NCBI GenBank assembly: GCA_964519585.1
Contig: CAZFIO010000089.1
Location: 1-9,061 of the forward strand
DNA: 9,061 bases
Direction of reading: 5' to 3'
From: CAZFIO01 sp964519585
GTDB taxonomy: Bacteria; Bacillota; Clostridia; Tissierellales; Tissierellaceae
Positions 1-6,785 of this stretch are shown here, piece after piece. The position numbers were made by a program, and so were the translations under genes. Under the pieces are notes generated by a model that had not been told where the DNA came from, made no database searches, and saw only the letters and a program-made list of their open reading frames with translations. Positions within the stretch are counted from its first letter, which is position 1, and each line of letters starts with the position of its first letter.

Positions 1-53
1 GCGCACGCCTGATAAGCGTGAGGTCGGTGGTTCGAGTCCACCCAGGCCCACCA
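1..53 (+). tRNA. tRNA-Ile (anticodon GAT), 5' end outside window
   Basis: This is the 3' part of an isoleucine tRNA. The anticodon arm is a 5-bp stem (4-8 with 16-20) around a 7-base loop with GAT at 11-13. The T arm pairs 26-30 with 38-42 around TTCGAGT. The 3' acceptor strand CAGGCCC (43-49) is followed by discriminator A50 and an encoded CCA (51-53). The D arm and 5' acceptor strand lie outside the window. tRNA-Ile(GAT) often sits in or next to rRNA operons in Firmicutes, so one could lie upstream, but nothing here shows it. Confidence 0.95.
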
Positions 54-56
54 CTT

Positions 57-133
57 GGGCCTTTAGCTCAGTCGGTTAGAGCGCCCGGCTCATAACCGGT
101 AGGTCCGGGGTTCGAGTCCCTGAAGGCCCACCA
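57..133 (+). tRNA. tRNA with CAT anticodon: Ile2 (lysidine-modified) or elongator Met
   Basis: This is a complete 77-nt cloverleaf. The acceptor GGGCCTT (57-63) pairs with AAGGCCC (123-129), followed by A130 and an encoded CCA. The anticodon loop 89-95 carries CAT at 91-93, and the T loop is TTCGAGT (111-117). It starts 3 nt after tRNA-Ile(GAT), so the two are probably co-transcribed. The GGxCCTTTAGCTCAG start, the C4:G69 pair and A73 resemble the minor isoleucine tRNA, whose CAT is converted to lysidine-AU by TilS. Elongator Met cannot be excluded. Initiator Met is unlikely because the first acceptor pair is a normal G-C. The top anticodon-stem pair (C84, T100) is mismatched. Confidence 0.93.
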
Positions 134-134
134 A

Positions 135-163
135 AAAAGAACAGACCATGAGGTCTGTTTTTT
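135..163. terminator. Bidirectional intrinsic terminator
   Basis: A 7-bp perfect stem ACAGACC (141-147) / GGTCTGT (152-158) closes a 4-base loop. It is followed by a run of six T on the plus strand (158-163), and is preceded by an A run that becomes a T run on the minus strand. It should end the tRNA transcript and also the converging exonuclease gene. Confidence 0.85.
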
Positions 164-228
164 ATATATAAAGAATTATAAATCTGAAAGCATTTTAGGG
201 TTATCATGGTTAGTTTGCTAAGGCAATC

Positions 229-1209
229 CTAGAGAATGTTTTCTATAAGAATAGCCAGTATATTTTTAATATTGCCTATCATATACTTCTTTCCAATTGT
301 GATAATTGTTATATCTTCTCCTATATTGTAATTATATTTTTCTCCAATGAATCCTTTAATTCCAAACTTACTGTTTTGGATATACAAGGCTTCTTCAGTG
401 GGAGCAATTAGACCTCTTGATACTTCTAGACTTACTTCTATTTTATTTTCATTATTAATTATAATTTTGTATCTATTGCTATAGTGGTATGAATTATGAA
501 AGATAGTTTCATTAGTCCTGGCTTTAATAATAAGAAAATCATTTATAAGCTCTATTTCCTCCATAAGAAAAGGATAATCTACGTTATTATGGCTAATATA
601 AAAAGTTTTCTTTTCTTCCAACTTATCTAAAATATTTAAGACAGGTAAAAGATAATACAAGTCATCAAAATTATGCTTTAAAACTTTTTCTTTTAATGCC
701 TTATTACCATTAAGAATGTAATCCCTATAAAAACTTATACAATCTTTTCCTGTATATATATCTTCTCTAAATATACCTAGGTATCTTTCCACTGTTGTTA
801 ATTTTACGCTATTCATATCTAAATACATTCTGTTTTTTCTTAATATAGCATATATATCTAGGGACCTATCCCTAGGTAGATCCCAAGAAATATTTAGTAA
901 CTTTAACCTATGTTTGATGAAAGGAATATCAAACGAATCCCCATTGTAGGAAACAAGGGTTGAGAAACTGGATATATATTCTATAGCATTTTGTAAAACC
1001 CTTACCTCGTCTTTTAAATCTTCTGCAAAGTACTGCTTAATTTTCCAAGAGGACATATCCATATCATAGTACAAAATTCCGATCAAATATATTATGTCAT
1101 TATCCCTATTTAATCCAGTAGTTTCAATATCTATAAAACACATATTCTTTTCGAGTTTTTTACTCATTTCAATATCTATGTATCCTACTTCTTTTGTAAT
1201 TATATCCAC
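229..1209 (-). CDS. YprB-like DnaQ/RNase H-fold 3'-5' exonuclease domain protein
   Basis: A 326-residue protein with the exonuclease motifs of the YprB / RNase_H_2 group of the DnaQ superfamily. ExoI is FIDIETTG (Asp27, Glu29), ExoII is SYNGDSFDIPF (Asn89, Asp94), and the LTTVERYLG signature is at 137-145. ExoIII is HNFDDL (His179, Asp183). These four acidic residues should bind two metal ions for 3'-end nuclease chemistry on DNA or RNA; the substrate is unknown. Residues from about 205 to the end are a second part, rich in Ile and Asn, that I do not recognise. No signal peptide or membrane segment is visible. The start is GTG, chosen because AGAGGTG lies 5 nt upstream (1215-1221 on the plus strand) and the first acidic motif is well inside. 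The gene stands alone, divergent from thrC and convergent with the tRNAs. At 326 residues it is shorter than the roughly 400 I recall for Bacillus YprB. Confidence 0.85.
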   Translation of the reverse strand: MDIITKEVGYIDIEMSKKLEKNMCFIDIETTGLNRDNDIIYLIGILYYDMDMSSWKIKQYFAEDLKDEVRVLQNAIEYISSFSTLVSYNGDSFDIPFIKHRLKLLNISWDLPRDRSLDIYAILRKNRMYLDMNSVKLTTVERYLGIFREDIYTGKDCISFYRDYILNGNKALKEKVLKHNFDDLYYLLPVLNILDKLEEKKTFYISHNNVDYPFLMEEIELINDFLIIKARTNETIFHNSYHYSNRYKIIINNENKIEVSLEVSRGLIAPTEEALYIQNSKFGIKGFIGEKYNYNIGEDITIITIGKKYMIGNIKNILAILIENIL

Positions 1210-1268
1210 ATTTTCACCTCTTACCTATTTTATTCTAAAAATCTCTATTTGTATAGTAGAGAATGGAC

Positions 1269-1297
1269 TTTATTATTTCTAGGTAAAATGTTATGAT
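1269..1297 (+). promoter_or_regulatory. Candidate sigma-A extended -10 promoter for thrC
   Basis: TGTTATGAT at 1289-1297 fits an extended -10 (TGn plus TATGAT). A weak -35, TTTATT (1269-1274), lies 17 bp upstream. The predicted transcript start is near 1304, giving a leader of about 23 nt that contains only the ribosome binding site AAGGGGG (1314-1320). I could not find an equally good promoter for the divergent exonuclease gene. Confidence 0.5.
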
Positions 1298-1326
1298 ATT
1301 TATATAGCAAGAAAAGGGGGATTGGG

Positions 1327-2529
1327 ATGGTGAAATTAAGTTTAAAATGTACAAATTGTAAGGAAACCTATAGTGGCGAAACACCTGATCAAAGATGTGG
1401 AACATGTGGTGAGCCTTTGGAAGTTGAGGAGGTTAACCAGGGTAAAATAAGAGAAGGCAATGTATTAAATCAATCTATAATTGAAAGGTATGGGGACTTC
1501 TACCCCTTCCTAGACAATGAAGATAAACTAAGTTTAGGAGAAGGTTTCACCCCCTTAATTTACTCCAGTGATTTAAGCAAGGAATTAGATATAGCTAGTA
1601 TTTATTTTAAAAATGAAGGAATAAACCCTACATGGTCCTTTAAGGACAGAGGAACTCTAGCTGGTGTTATTAGGGCAAAAAATCTTGGATATAAGGGTAT
1701 AGGTACTGTTTCTACCGGCAATATGGCTACATCTGTTGCTGCTTATGGTGCTAAAGCAAAACTTGATACATACATACTGGTTAAGGAAGGAATGACCTTA
1801 GAAAAGCTAAATCCTATTGGAATTTATAATCCTAAACTAATCAAGGTCGACGGTGACTATAGCAGCTTATATAGTGAAAGTTTAAGAATTGGCAGGGAAA
1901 ATAATATATATTTTATAAATTCAGATGTTCCCCTTAGGGTAGAGGGATCCAAAAGTATTGCTTTTGAGATATGTGAGCAATTAAATTTTGATATGCCTGA
2001 TTATGTTGTTGTTCCAACTAGTGCGGGAGGCAATATAAGGGGTATAGCAAAAGGTTTTAGAGAATTTATGAAGGCTGGAATAATCAAGAAGCTACCTAAA
2101 CTAATTATTGTCCAAGCCTCAGGATGTTCTCCTATATATAATGCATTTAAGGACAATACAGATAAAATCTCCAGGGTAAATGACCCTAATACTATGGCTA
2201 AGGCCATAGAAAACCCTTATCCCCCAAGTGGGAATGCAAGTTTAAGGCTGATAAAAAGAACTGGGGGAACTGTTGTAGGGGTTACAGATGATGAAATTCT
2301 ACAGGCCCAGGCAAGATTGGCCAGTATAGGTATCTTTGCTCAATTTGCATCTGCCACAAGTCTAGCAGGGGTAAAAAAGCTTAAGGAAAATGGATACTTG
2401 AATAATACCGATAGCCTAGTGTGTATACTTACTGCTTCAGGTCTTAAGTATACCAGTATAATTGATAAGCATGATATTAATATAGAAAGTTGTAGTATAG
2501 ACAATTTAGAAGAATATATAAAGAAGTAG
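1327..2529 (+). CDS. thrC: Threonine synthase
   Basis: A 400-residue pyridoxal-phosphate enzyme of fold type II. It converts O-phospho-homoserine and water to threonine and phosphate, the last step of threonine synthesis, in the cytosol. The N terminus has a four-cysteine zinc ribbon (Cys8, Cys11, Cys24, Cys27). LGEGFTPL (70-77) is followed by SFKDRG (104-109), with Lys106 as the cofactor Schiff-base lysine. STGN (129-132) fits the substrate loop, SAGGN (232-236) the phosphate-binding loop, and TASGLK the C-terminal cofactor-contact region. Length and motifs fit the threonine synthase group that carries an N-terminal zinc ribbon. The ATG is preceded by AAGGGGG at 6 nt spacing. No homoserine dehydrogenase or kinase gene is adjacent, so the rest of the pathway must lie elsewhere. 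Related enzymes such as cysteate synthase share the fold and cannot be fully excluded. Confidence 0.9.
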   Translation: MVKLSLKCTNCKETYSGETPDQRCGTCGEPLEVEEVNQGKIREGNVLNQSIIERYGDFYPFLDNEDKLSLGEGFTPLIYSSDLSKELDIASIYFKNEGINPTWSFKDRGTLAGVIRAKNLGYKGIGTVSTGNMATSVAAYGAKAKLDTYILVKEGMTLEKLNPIGIYNPKLIKVDGDYSSLYSESLRIGRENNIYFINSDVPLRVEGSKSIAFEICEQLNFDMPDYVVVPTSAGGNIRGIAKGFREFMKAGIIKKLPKLIIVQASGCSPIYNAFKDNTDKISRVNDPNTMAKAIENPYPPSGNASLRLIKRTGGTVVGVTDDEILQAQARLASIGIFAQFASATSLAGVKKLKENGYLNNTDSLVCILTASGLKYTSIIDKHDINIESCSIDNLEEYIKK

Positions 2530-2546
2530 GCTTTGCCTACTTCTTT
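2520..2546. terminator. Bidirectional hairpin terminator between convergent genes
   Basis: A perfect 12-bp stem (2520-2531 with 2535-2546) closes on a TTT loop and overlaps the thrC stop codon (2527-2529). On the plus strand it ends in TTCTTT, and on the minus strand in TTCTTTATATA. The stop codons of thrC and the cysteine-rich gene are only about 20 nt apart, so this hairpin probably serves both. Confidence 0.75.
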
Positions 2547-2548
2547 GA

Positions 2549-3544
2549 TTAATCTTCATGCAATGAAAAACTAAATGGTCTTCCACCGATTTCACTACAA
2601 CCACTAGAGCAGCTATCTTCATCTGGGTCAACTTGAGAACTTTCGTCAATTTGATTTGGGAATAAACTTGGGAAAGTAGTACATATTGGTGACACTGATG
2701 GAGATAGTTTTGGGAATCCTGTTGATAATACGCATAATTGACTTGGAAGAATAATCTTCTTTTCACAAGTAGCACATAGGGCAATAATTAAATCAGCCTT
2801 AATTGTGCCTGTTTCTGGACAAATCTTAAAGTCTCTACCTATATTATTAGTCGCTAATCTAGTTTCACATAGGACGTTGCAAAACTCGGTAAATCTAGGG
2901 AAGAATGCTGAATTATCAACTGATGGTATACATAACTCAAAGAAGTTAGTTAGGATTAATGGTGAAGTTGGTGGAGCTATAGGAACATTGGCTGTAATCC
3001 TGAAATTACTCCTTCTTCCTCTATGGTCTCGGATTCTTAATGTAATTGAAATTAGAATATTTCCTCTTATTCTGACTTTCTGGGTACCAAAAACAGGTGT
3101 ACCTCTACCTCGAACATCACATTCTTCAGTATCAGCATATATTAGACGTTCGCTTGACAGTCCATCTGGTCCTACTACCTCAACATACTTACCATTTTTA
3201 TCTTTTAAGAACTCTCCGCCTGAAAGTATTGTTTCTGGTTCTAGGGTGAAATTACGAATATCATTTATATTGGATGGATTAAAATACTTCCTACATTTGA
3301 TATCTATAATATTCTCCACTACAGAGCCTGAAGGTATGGATGGAGAAAAGCAAACATTGTTGATTGTGCTCAAAGCTTGCAGGTTAAAAAGAGCCGAATC
3401 ATAAACTTTTTGTACAAATATGGGTTCAGTAACTACATTTCTTAAGGTACCATCCCACTCACAACCGGTAGTACCAGTACAACATTTGTCAGATATTGGT
3501 AGTAAAGATTCATTCTCACAATGGGGCCTTCTATCTAAAGACAT
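2549..3544 (-). CDS. Cysteine-rich conserved protein of unknown function (possible spore-associated protein)
   Basis: I cannot assign a function. The 331-residue product has 17 cysteines: four near the N terminus (9, 21, 22, 28), single ones at 65, 84 and 142, a denser group at 205-288 (205, 222, 226, 242, 257, 260, 271, 288), and two in the acidic tail (312, 316). Residues 150-190 alternate polar and hydrophobic residues and look beta-rich. The segment FPRFTEFCNVLCETRLATNN (215-234) and ALCATCEKKI (255-264) look like conserved motifs. No signal peptide, membrane helix or catalytic motif is visible. The start is well supported: AAAGGAGGT (3551-3559 on the plus strand) lies 6 nt upstream of ATG. 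The pattern resembles proteins I vaguely associate with spore-forming clostridia, so a disulfide-linked spore-surface role is an inference only; a metal-binding role is the alternative. It is convergent with thrC and divergent from the glycogen operon. Confidence 0.8.
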   Translation of the reverse strand: MSLDRRPHCENESLLPISDKCCTGTTGCEWDGTLRNVVTEPIFVQKVYDSALFNLQALSTINNVCFSPSIPSGSVVENIIDIKCRKYFNPSNINDIRNFTLEPETILSGGEFLKDKNGKYVEVVGPDGLSSERLIYADTEECDVRGRGTPVFGTQKVRIRGNILISITLRIRDHRGRRSNFRITANVPIAPPTSPLILTNFFELCIPSVDNSAFFPRFTEFCNVLCETRLATNNIGRDFKICPETGTIKADLIIALCATCEKKIILPSQLCVLSTGFPKLSPSVSPICTTFPSLFPNQIDESSQVDPDEDSCSSGCSEIGGRPFSFSLHED

Positions 3545-3568
3545 TTTTTTACCTCCTTTAAAATATTT

Positions 3569-3598
3569 CTCATAGACAATATATTCAAAATTTGTCTA
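3569..3598 (-). promoter_or_regulatory. Candidate promoter of the cysteine-rich gene
   Basis: Read on the minus strand, TAGACA (plus 3593-3598) matches the -35 consensus at five of six positions. TATGAG (plus 3569-3574), 18 bp further, matches the -10 at four of six. No clear SigE, SigF/G or SigK sporulation promoter was found by eye. Confidence 0.35.
3573..3598. promoter_or_regulatory. Perfect 7-bp inverted repeat between divergent genes, possible operator
   Basis: TAGACAA (3573-3579) and TTGTCTA (3592-3598) are perfect inverted copies separated by 12 bp, a centre-to-centre spacing of 19 bp. This geometry fits a dimeric DNA-binding protein. The arms overlap the candidate -35 elements of both the cysteine-rich gene and the glycogen operon. 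Confidence 0.45.
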
Positions 3599-3620
3599 AT
3601 GTGTTACTTAATCTTATTTT
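3592..3620 (+). promoter_or_regulatory. Candidate distal promoter of the glg operon
   Basis: TTGTCT (3592-3597) and TATTTT (3615-3620), with a 17-bp spacer, each match sigma-A consensus at four of six positions. If used, the transcript would carry a leader of about 140 nt. AT-rich stretches near 3716-3729 could be another -10, but no matching -35 was found. Confidence 0.25.
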
Positions 3621-3769
3621 CTTGCAGTTTTCAAGGAAGATATCTTCTATATGAACAAGTAAATTTTATGGGTGTTTTAATAAAACCAACTGAGATACAA
3701 GATTTCTATTTTGGGTATATGTATATAAAGATGGGCTTGAATATTAGGTCACTAAGAGGGGGTGTTATT
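3599..3769 (+). other. glgB upstream leader region
   Basis: This stretch contains no recognisable gene. It holds a perfect 12-bp palindrome GAAGATATCTTC (3636-3647) and an overlapping weak hairpin (3617-3624 with 3632-3639, using two G-T pairs). The two cannot form together. It also stays open in the glgB frame. No T-box, known riboswitch core or terminator T-run was found. Confidence 0.4.
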
Positions 3770-5629
3770 ATGTTTCATTATATAAAGGATGGTGAGATGG
3801 ACGCTTATTTGTTTCATCAAGGTACATATTATAAATCCTATGAATTTTTGGGTGCCCACAAGATAGAAGACAGTGTAAGGTTTGTGGTTTGGGCACCAAA
3901 TGCTAGGCAAGTATTTCTTACAGGGAACTTTAATAACTGGCATAAGGCTAACTTACCCCTAAGACGAATCGGTGAGAGTGGGCTATGGAATATTTGCCTG
4001 AGGCATATTAAGGAGTTTGATACATATAAATATAGGATAGTTACACAAGAGGGTGAGGAGATATATAAGTCTGATCCCTATGCTTTTCATGCAGAAACAA
4101 GGCCCTACACTGGGTCCAAGTATTATGATCTTAAAGGCTTTCAATGGACTGACAGTGAATGGATAGAGAAAAGGGGTCCAAACTATGATAGGCCAATGTC
4201 TATATATGAAGTTAATCTAATGTCTTGGAGGAAAAAGACAGATGGTGATCCTTACTCATATAGAGAACTAGCAAAGGACTTGATAAATTATGTTAAGGAA
4301 ATGTCCTATACCCATATAGAATTAATGCCCATAATGGAACACCCCTATGATGGGTCCTGGGGATACCAGGTCACTGGATACTTTGCTCCAACAAGTAGAT
4401 TCGGTTCGCCTAAGGACTTCATGTATTTTGTTAATCAGTGTCATATGAATAATATTGGTGTGATTTTAGACTGGGTACCTGTTCATTTTTGTAAGGATGA
4501 TTTTGGTCTAAGAAGATTTGATGGGACAGCATGTTTTGAATCTGAAAATGCTGAATTGGCTGAAAACAAGCTTTGGGGAACTATGAACTTTGATTTTTCT
4601 AAGCCTGAAGTTCTAAGTTTTCTAATTTCCAATGCAATTTTTTGGCATGACTATTACCATATTGATGGTCTAAGAATTGATGCTGTGGCATATATATTGT
4701 ATTTAGATATGATAAATAAAAATTTAAAAAACAAATTTGATGGTAGGGAGAACCTAGAAGCCATAGACTTTATAAAAATTTTAAATAAAACTGTTTTCAA
4801 TTACTTTCCATCTACCATGATGATTGCAGAGGAATCAACTGCCTGGCCCTTGGTTACCCAACCAATTCATGAGGGTGGGCTAGGATTTAACTATAAATGG
4901 AATATGGGATGGATGAATGATATATTGGATTATATAGAAACAGATTCTTATTTTAGAAAAGACAAACACCAAGCCCTAACTTTTTCTATCACCTATGCCT
5001 TCTCAGAAAATTATGTTCTACCCCTTAGCCATGATGAGGTTGTCCATGGAAAGAAGTCTTTATTAGACAAGTCCCCAGGTAGCTATGAAGATAAGTTTGC
5101 AAATCTAAGACTTTTATATATGTATATGTATGGTCATCCGGGTAAAAAACTTACCTTTATGGGTAGCGAGTTTGGACAATTTATCGAATGGAATGAGTGG
5201 CAGGAGTTGGATTGGTTTTTGTTAGATTATGACATGCACAAGAAAATGCAAAGATTTGTAAGGGACTTAAATATCATCTATAAGAGTGAAGATTGCCTCT
5301 ATTCTGTAGATACATCCTATGAGGGCTTTTCTTGGATTGAACATAGCAATCATAAAGAAAGTATTATCATATTTGAAAGAAGAAACAAGCAAGGTAACAG
5401 GACTATTGTCGCCTTGAATTTTACACCAATTAGGCGACCTGCCTATCCTATAGGGGTAGATGAAGAGGGGCCCTATAAGGTAATATTCAATAGCAATCAG
5501 GAGATTTATGGTGGGACAATAAAGGAAGAAGAAGTCTACCTGTCTAAGAAAGCATCCCATCATGGAAGGGACAATTCATTGTTTGTAGATTTACCTGGAC
5601 TAGGAGGAGTATATTTAAAAAAGGAGTGA
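3770..5629 (+). CDS. glgB: 1,4-alpha-glucan branching enzyme GlgB (GH13)
   Basis: A 619-residue enzyme that cuts an alpha-1,4 glucan chain and re-attaches the piece through an alpha-1,6 bond, branching glycogen. An N-terminal carbohydrate-binding (CBM48-like) domain spans about 25-125 (VRFVVWAPNARQVFLTGNFNNW). The GH13 barrel follows: region I DWVPVHF (234-240), region II LRIDAV with nucleophile Asp304, region III MIAEEST with acid/base Glu354, and region IV SHDEVVHGK with Asp422. WGYQVTGYFAPTSRFG (197-212) is typical of the family. An all-beta C-terminal domain follows from about 520. Start choice: the frame is open back to an ATG at 3599, but that one has no ribosome binding site. The ATG at 3770 has GAGGGGGTG (3756-3764) and begins just before the usual family start. 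It is the first gene of glgBCDA. Region I has Val where small residues (Gly/Ala) are usual. Confidence 0.95.
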   Translation: MFHYIKDGEMDAYLFHQGTYYKSYEFLGAHKIEDSVRFVVWAPNARQVFLTGNFNNWHKANLPLRRIGESGLWNICLRHIKEFDTYKYRIVTQEGEEIYKSDPYAFHAETRPYTGSKYYDLKGFQWTDSEWIEKRGPNYDRPMSIYEVNLMSWRKKTDGDPYSYRELAKDLINYVKEMSYTHIELMPIMEHPYDGSWGYQVTGYFAPTSRFGSPKDFMYFVNQCHMNNIGVILDWVPVHFCKDDFGLRRFDGTACFESENAELAENKLWGTMNFDFSKPEVLSFLISNAIFWHDYYHIDGLRIDAVAYILYLDMINKNLKNKFDGRENLEAIDFIKILNKTVFNYFPSTMMIAEESTAWPLVTQPIHEGGLGFNYKWNMGWMNDILDYIETDSYFRKDKHQALTFSITYAFSENYVLPLSHDEVVHGKKSLLDKSPGSYEDKFANLRLLYMYMYGHPGKKLTFMGSEFGQFIEWNEWQELDWFLLDYDMHKKMQRFVRDLNIIYKSEDCLYSVDTSYEGFSWIEHSNHKESIIIFERRNKQGNRTIVALNFTPIRRPAYPIGVDEEGPYKVIFNSNQEIYGGTIKEEEVYLSKKASHHGRDNSLFVDLPGLGGVYLKKE

Positions 5630-5635
5630 TGGATA

Positions 5636-6772
5636 ATGATTGAAAAGAAAGTTGTTGCAATGCTTTTAGCTGGTGGGCAGGGCTCAAGGCTAAAAGCCCT
5701 AACTAGTAAAATTGCAAAACCTGCAGTTCCCTTTGGTGGCAAATATAGGATTATAGACTTTGCCTTAAGTAATGCTACTAACTCTGGAATCTCAGATATT
5801 GGGATCTTGACCCAATACAAGCCTTACCTCTTAAATACCCATATTGGTATAGGGTCTTCATGGGATTATGACAGAAACTTTGGTGGACTTCGAATCTTAC
5901 CTCCTTTTACATCTGAGGATGGGGGTAGATGGTATACAGGCACTGCAAATGCCATATATGAAAACATTGACTATATAGATGAAATAAATCCCCAATATGT
6001 ATTAATTTTATCAGGTGACCATATATATAAGATGGATTACAATCACTTGCTTGATTACCATATGGAAAAGAAAGCCCATGTTTCTATTGCAGTAATAGAA
6101 GTACCCTGGGAGGAGGCACCAAGATTTGGAATTATAAATGTAAATGAAGGCAGTAGGATAGTAGAGTTTGAAGAAAAGCCAGAAAAACCTAAAAACAACA
6201 TGGCCTCCATGGGTATATATATGTTTAATTGGGATGAATTAAGAAAGTATCTTATAAAGGATTACAATGATAAGTCATCAGACCATGATTTTGGGAAAAA
6301 TGTACTACCAACCATGCTTAAGGATGGTAAGGATATGTATGCATGGAAGTTTGACGGCTATTGGAAGGATGTTGGAACAGTAAGGAGCTATTGGGAAGCA
6401 AATATGGACTTGTTAGAAGAAGACAACACCTTGGACCTTCATGATAGAAGCTGGAGAATATATACAAGAAACAGAAACCTACCACCTCAATATATAGCAA
6501 GAGGGTCAATAGTAAATAATTCCCTTATTAACGAAGGCTGTAATATTAGAGGAGAGTTAAACAATAGTATATTATTTAGTGAAATTCTAGTGGATGAGGG
6601 AGCTATAGTTAATAACTCTGTAATATTTTCAAATTGTGTAATTGAAAAAGGAGCTCTTATAAATAATGCTATAGTATTGGAGGGAACAAGAATAAAAAGT
6701 AATACTAAGGTTGGCGAAAGAGACGATTCAAATATATACCTAGTATCCCAAGAAGGCATATCTGTAGAATAA
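5636..6772 (+). CDS. glgC: Glucose-1-phosphate adenylyltransferase, catalytic subunit GlgC
   Basis: A 378-residue ADP-glucose pyrophosphorylase that makes ADP-glucose and pyrophosphate from glucose-1-phosphate and ATP, normally the controlled step of glycogen synthesis. The N-terminal nucleotidyltransferase domain has LAGGQGSRLKALT (11-23), KPAVPFGGKYRIIDF (28-42), WYTGTANA (99-106), SGDHIYKMDY with metal-binding Asp128, EEKP with substrate-phosphate Lys181, and YWKDVGT with Asp245. All are intact. From about 290 on, hexapeptide-like repeats form the left-handed beta-helix. The gene starts 6 nt after glgB; its ribosome binding site AAGGAG (5621-5626) overlaps the last glgB codons, so translation is probably coupled. 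In firmicutes GlgC commonly pairs with GlgD, encoded next. Confidence 0.96.
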   Translation: MIEKKVVAMLLAGGQGSRLKALTSKIAKPAVPFGGKYRIIDFALSNATNSGISDIGILTQYKPYLLNTHIGIGSSWDYDRNFGGLRILPPFTSEDGGRWYTGTANAIYENIDYIDEINPQYVLILSGDHIYKMDYNHLLDYHMEKKAHVSIAVIEVPWEEAPRFGIINVNEGSRIVEFEEKPEKPKNNMASMGIYMFNWDELRKYLIKDYNDKSSDHDFGKNVLPTMLKDGKDMYAWKFDGYWKDVGTVRSYWEANMDLLEEDNTLDLHDRSWRIYTRNRNLPPQYIARGSIVNNSLINEGCNIRGELNNSILFSEILVDEGAIVNNSVIFSNCVIEKGALINNAIVLEGTRIKSNTKVGERDDSNIYLVSQEGISVE

Positions 6773-6785
6773 AGGAGGGGAAAGA

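Noticed and set aside
1..133. tRNA cluster as an integration site of a mobile element
   Set aside because: No integrase gene and no recognised repeat of a tRNA 3' end appears in the window; the flanking genes are core functions.
2805..3404. Plus-strand 199-residue reading frame opposite the cysteine-rich gene
   Set aside because: It begins with GTG, has no ribosome binding site, and its composition is that of an antisense shadow. The minus-strand gene has a near-perfect ribosome binding site.
3545..3600. Sporulation sigma factor promoter (SigE/SigG/SigK) for the cysteine-rich gene
   Set aside because: TGAATA occurs and resembles a SigF/G -35, but no suitable -10 lies at the right distance.
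3599..3769. GlgB start at ATG 3599, adding 57 residues
   Set aside because: There is no ribosome binding site at 3599, while a strong one precedes ATG 3770, which also matches the usual N terminus of the family.
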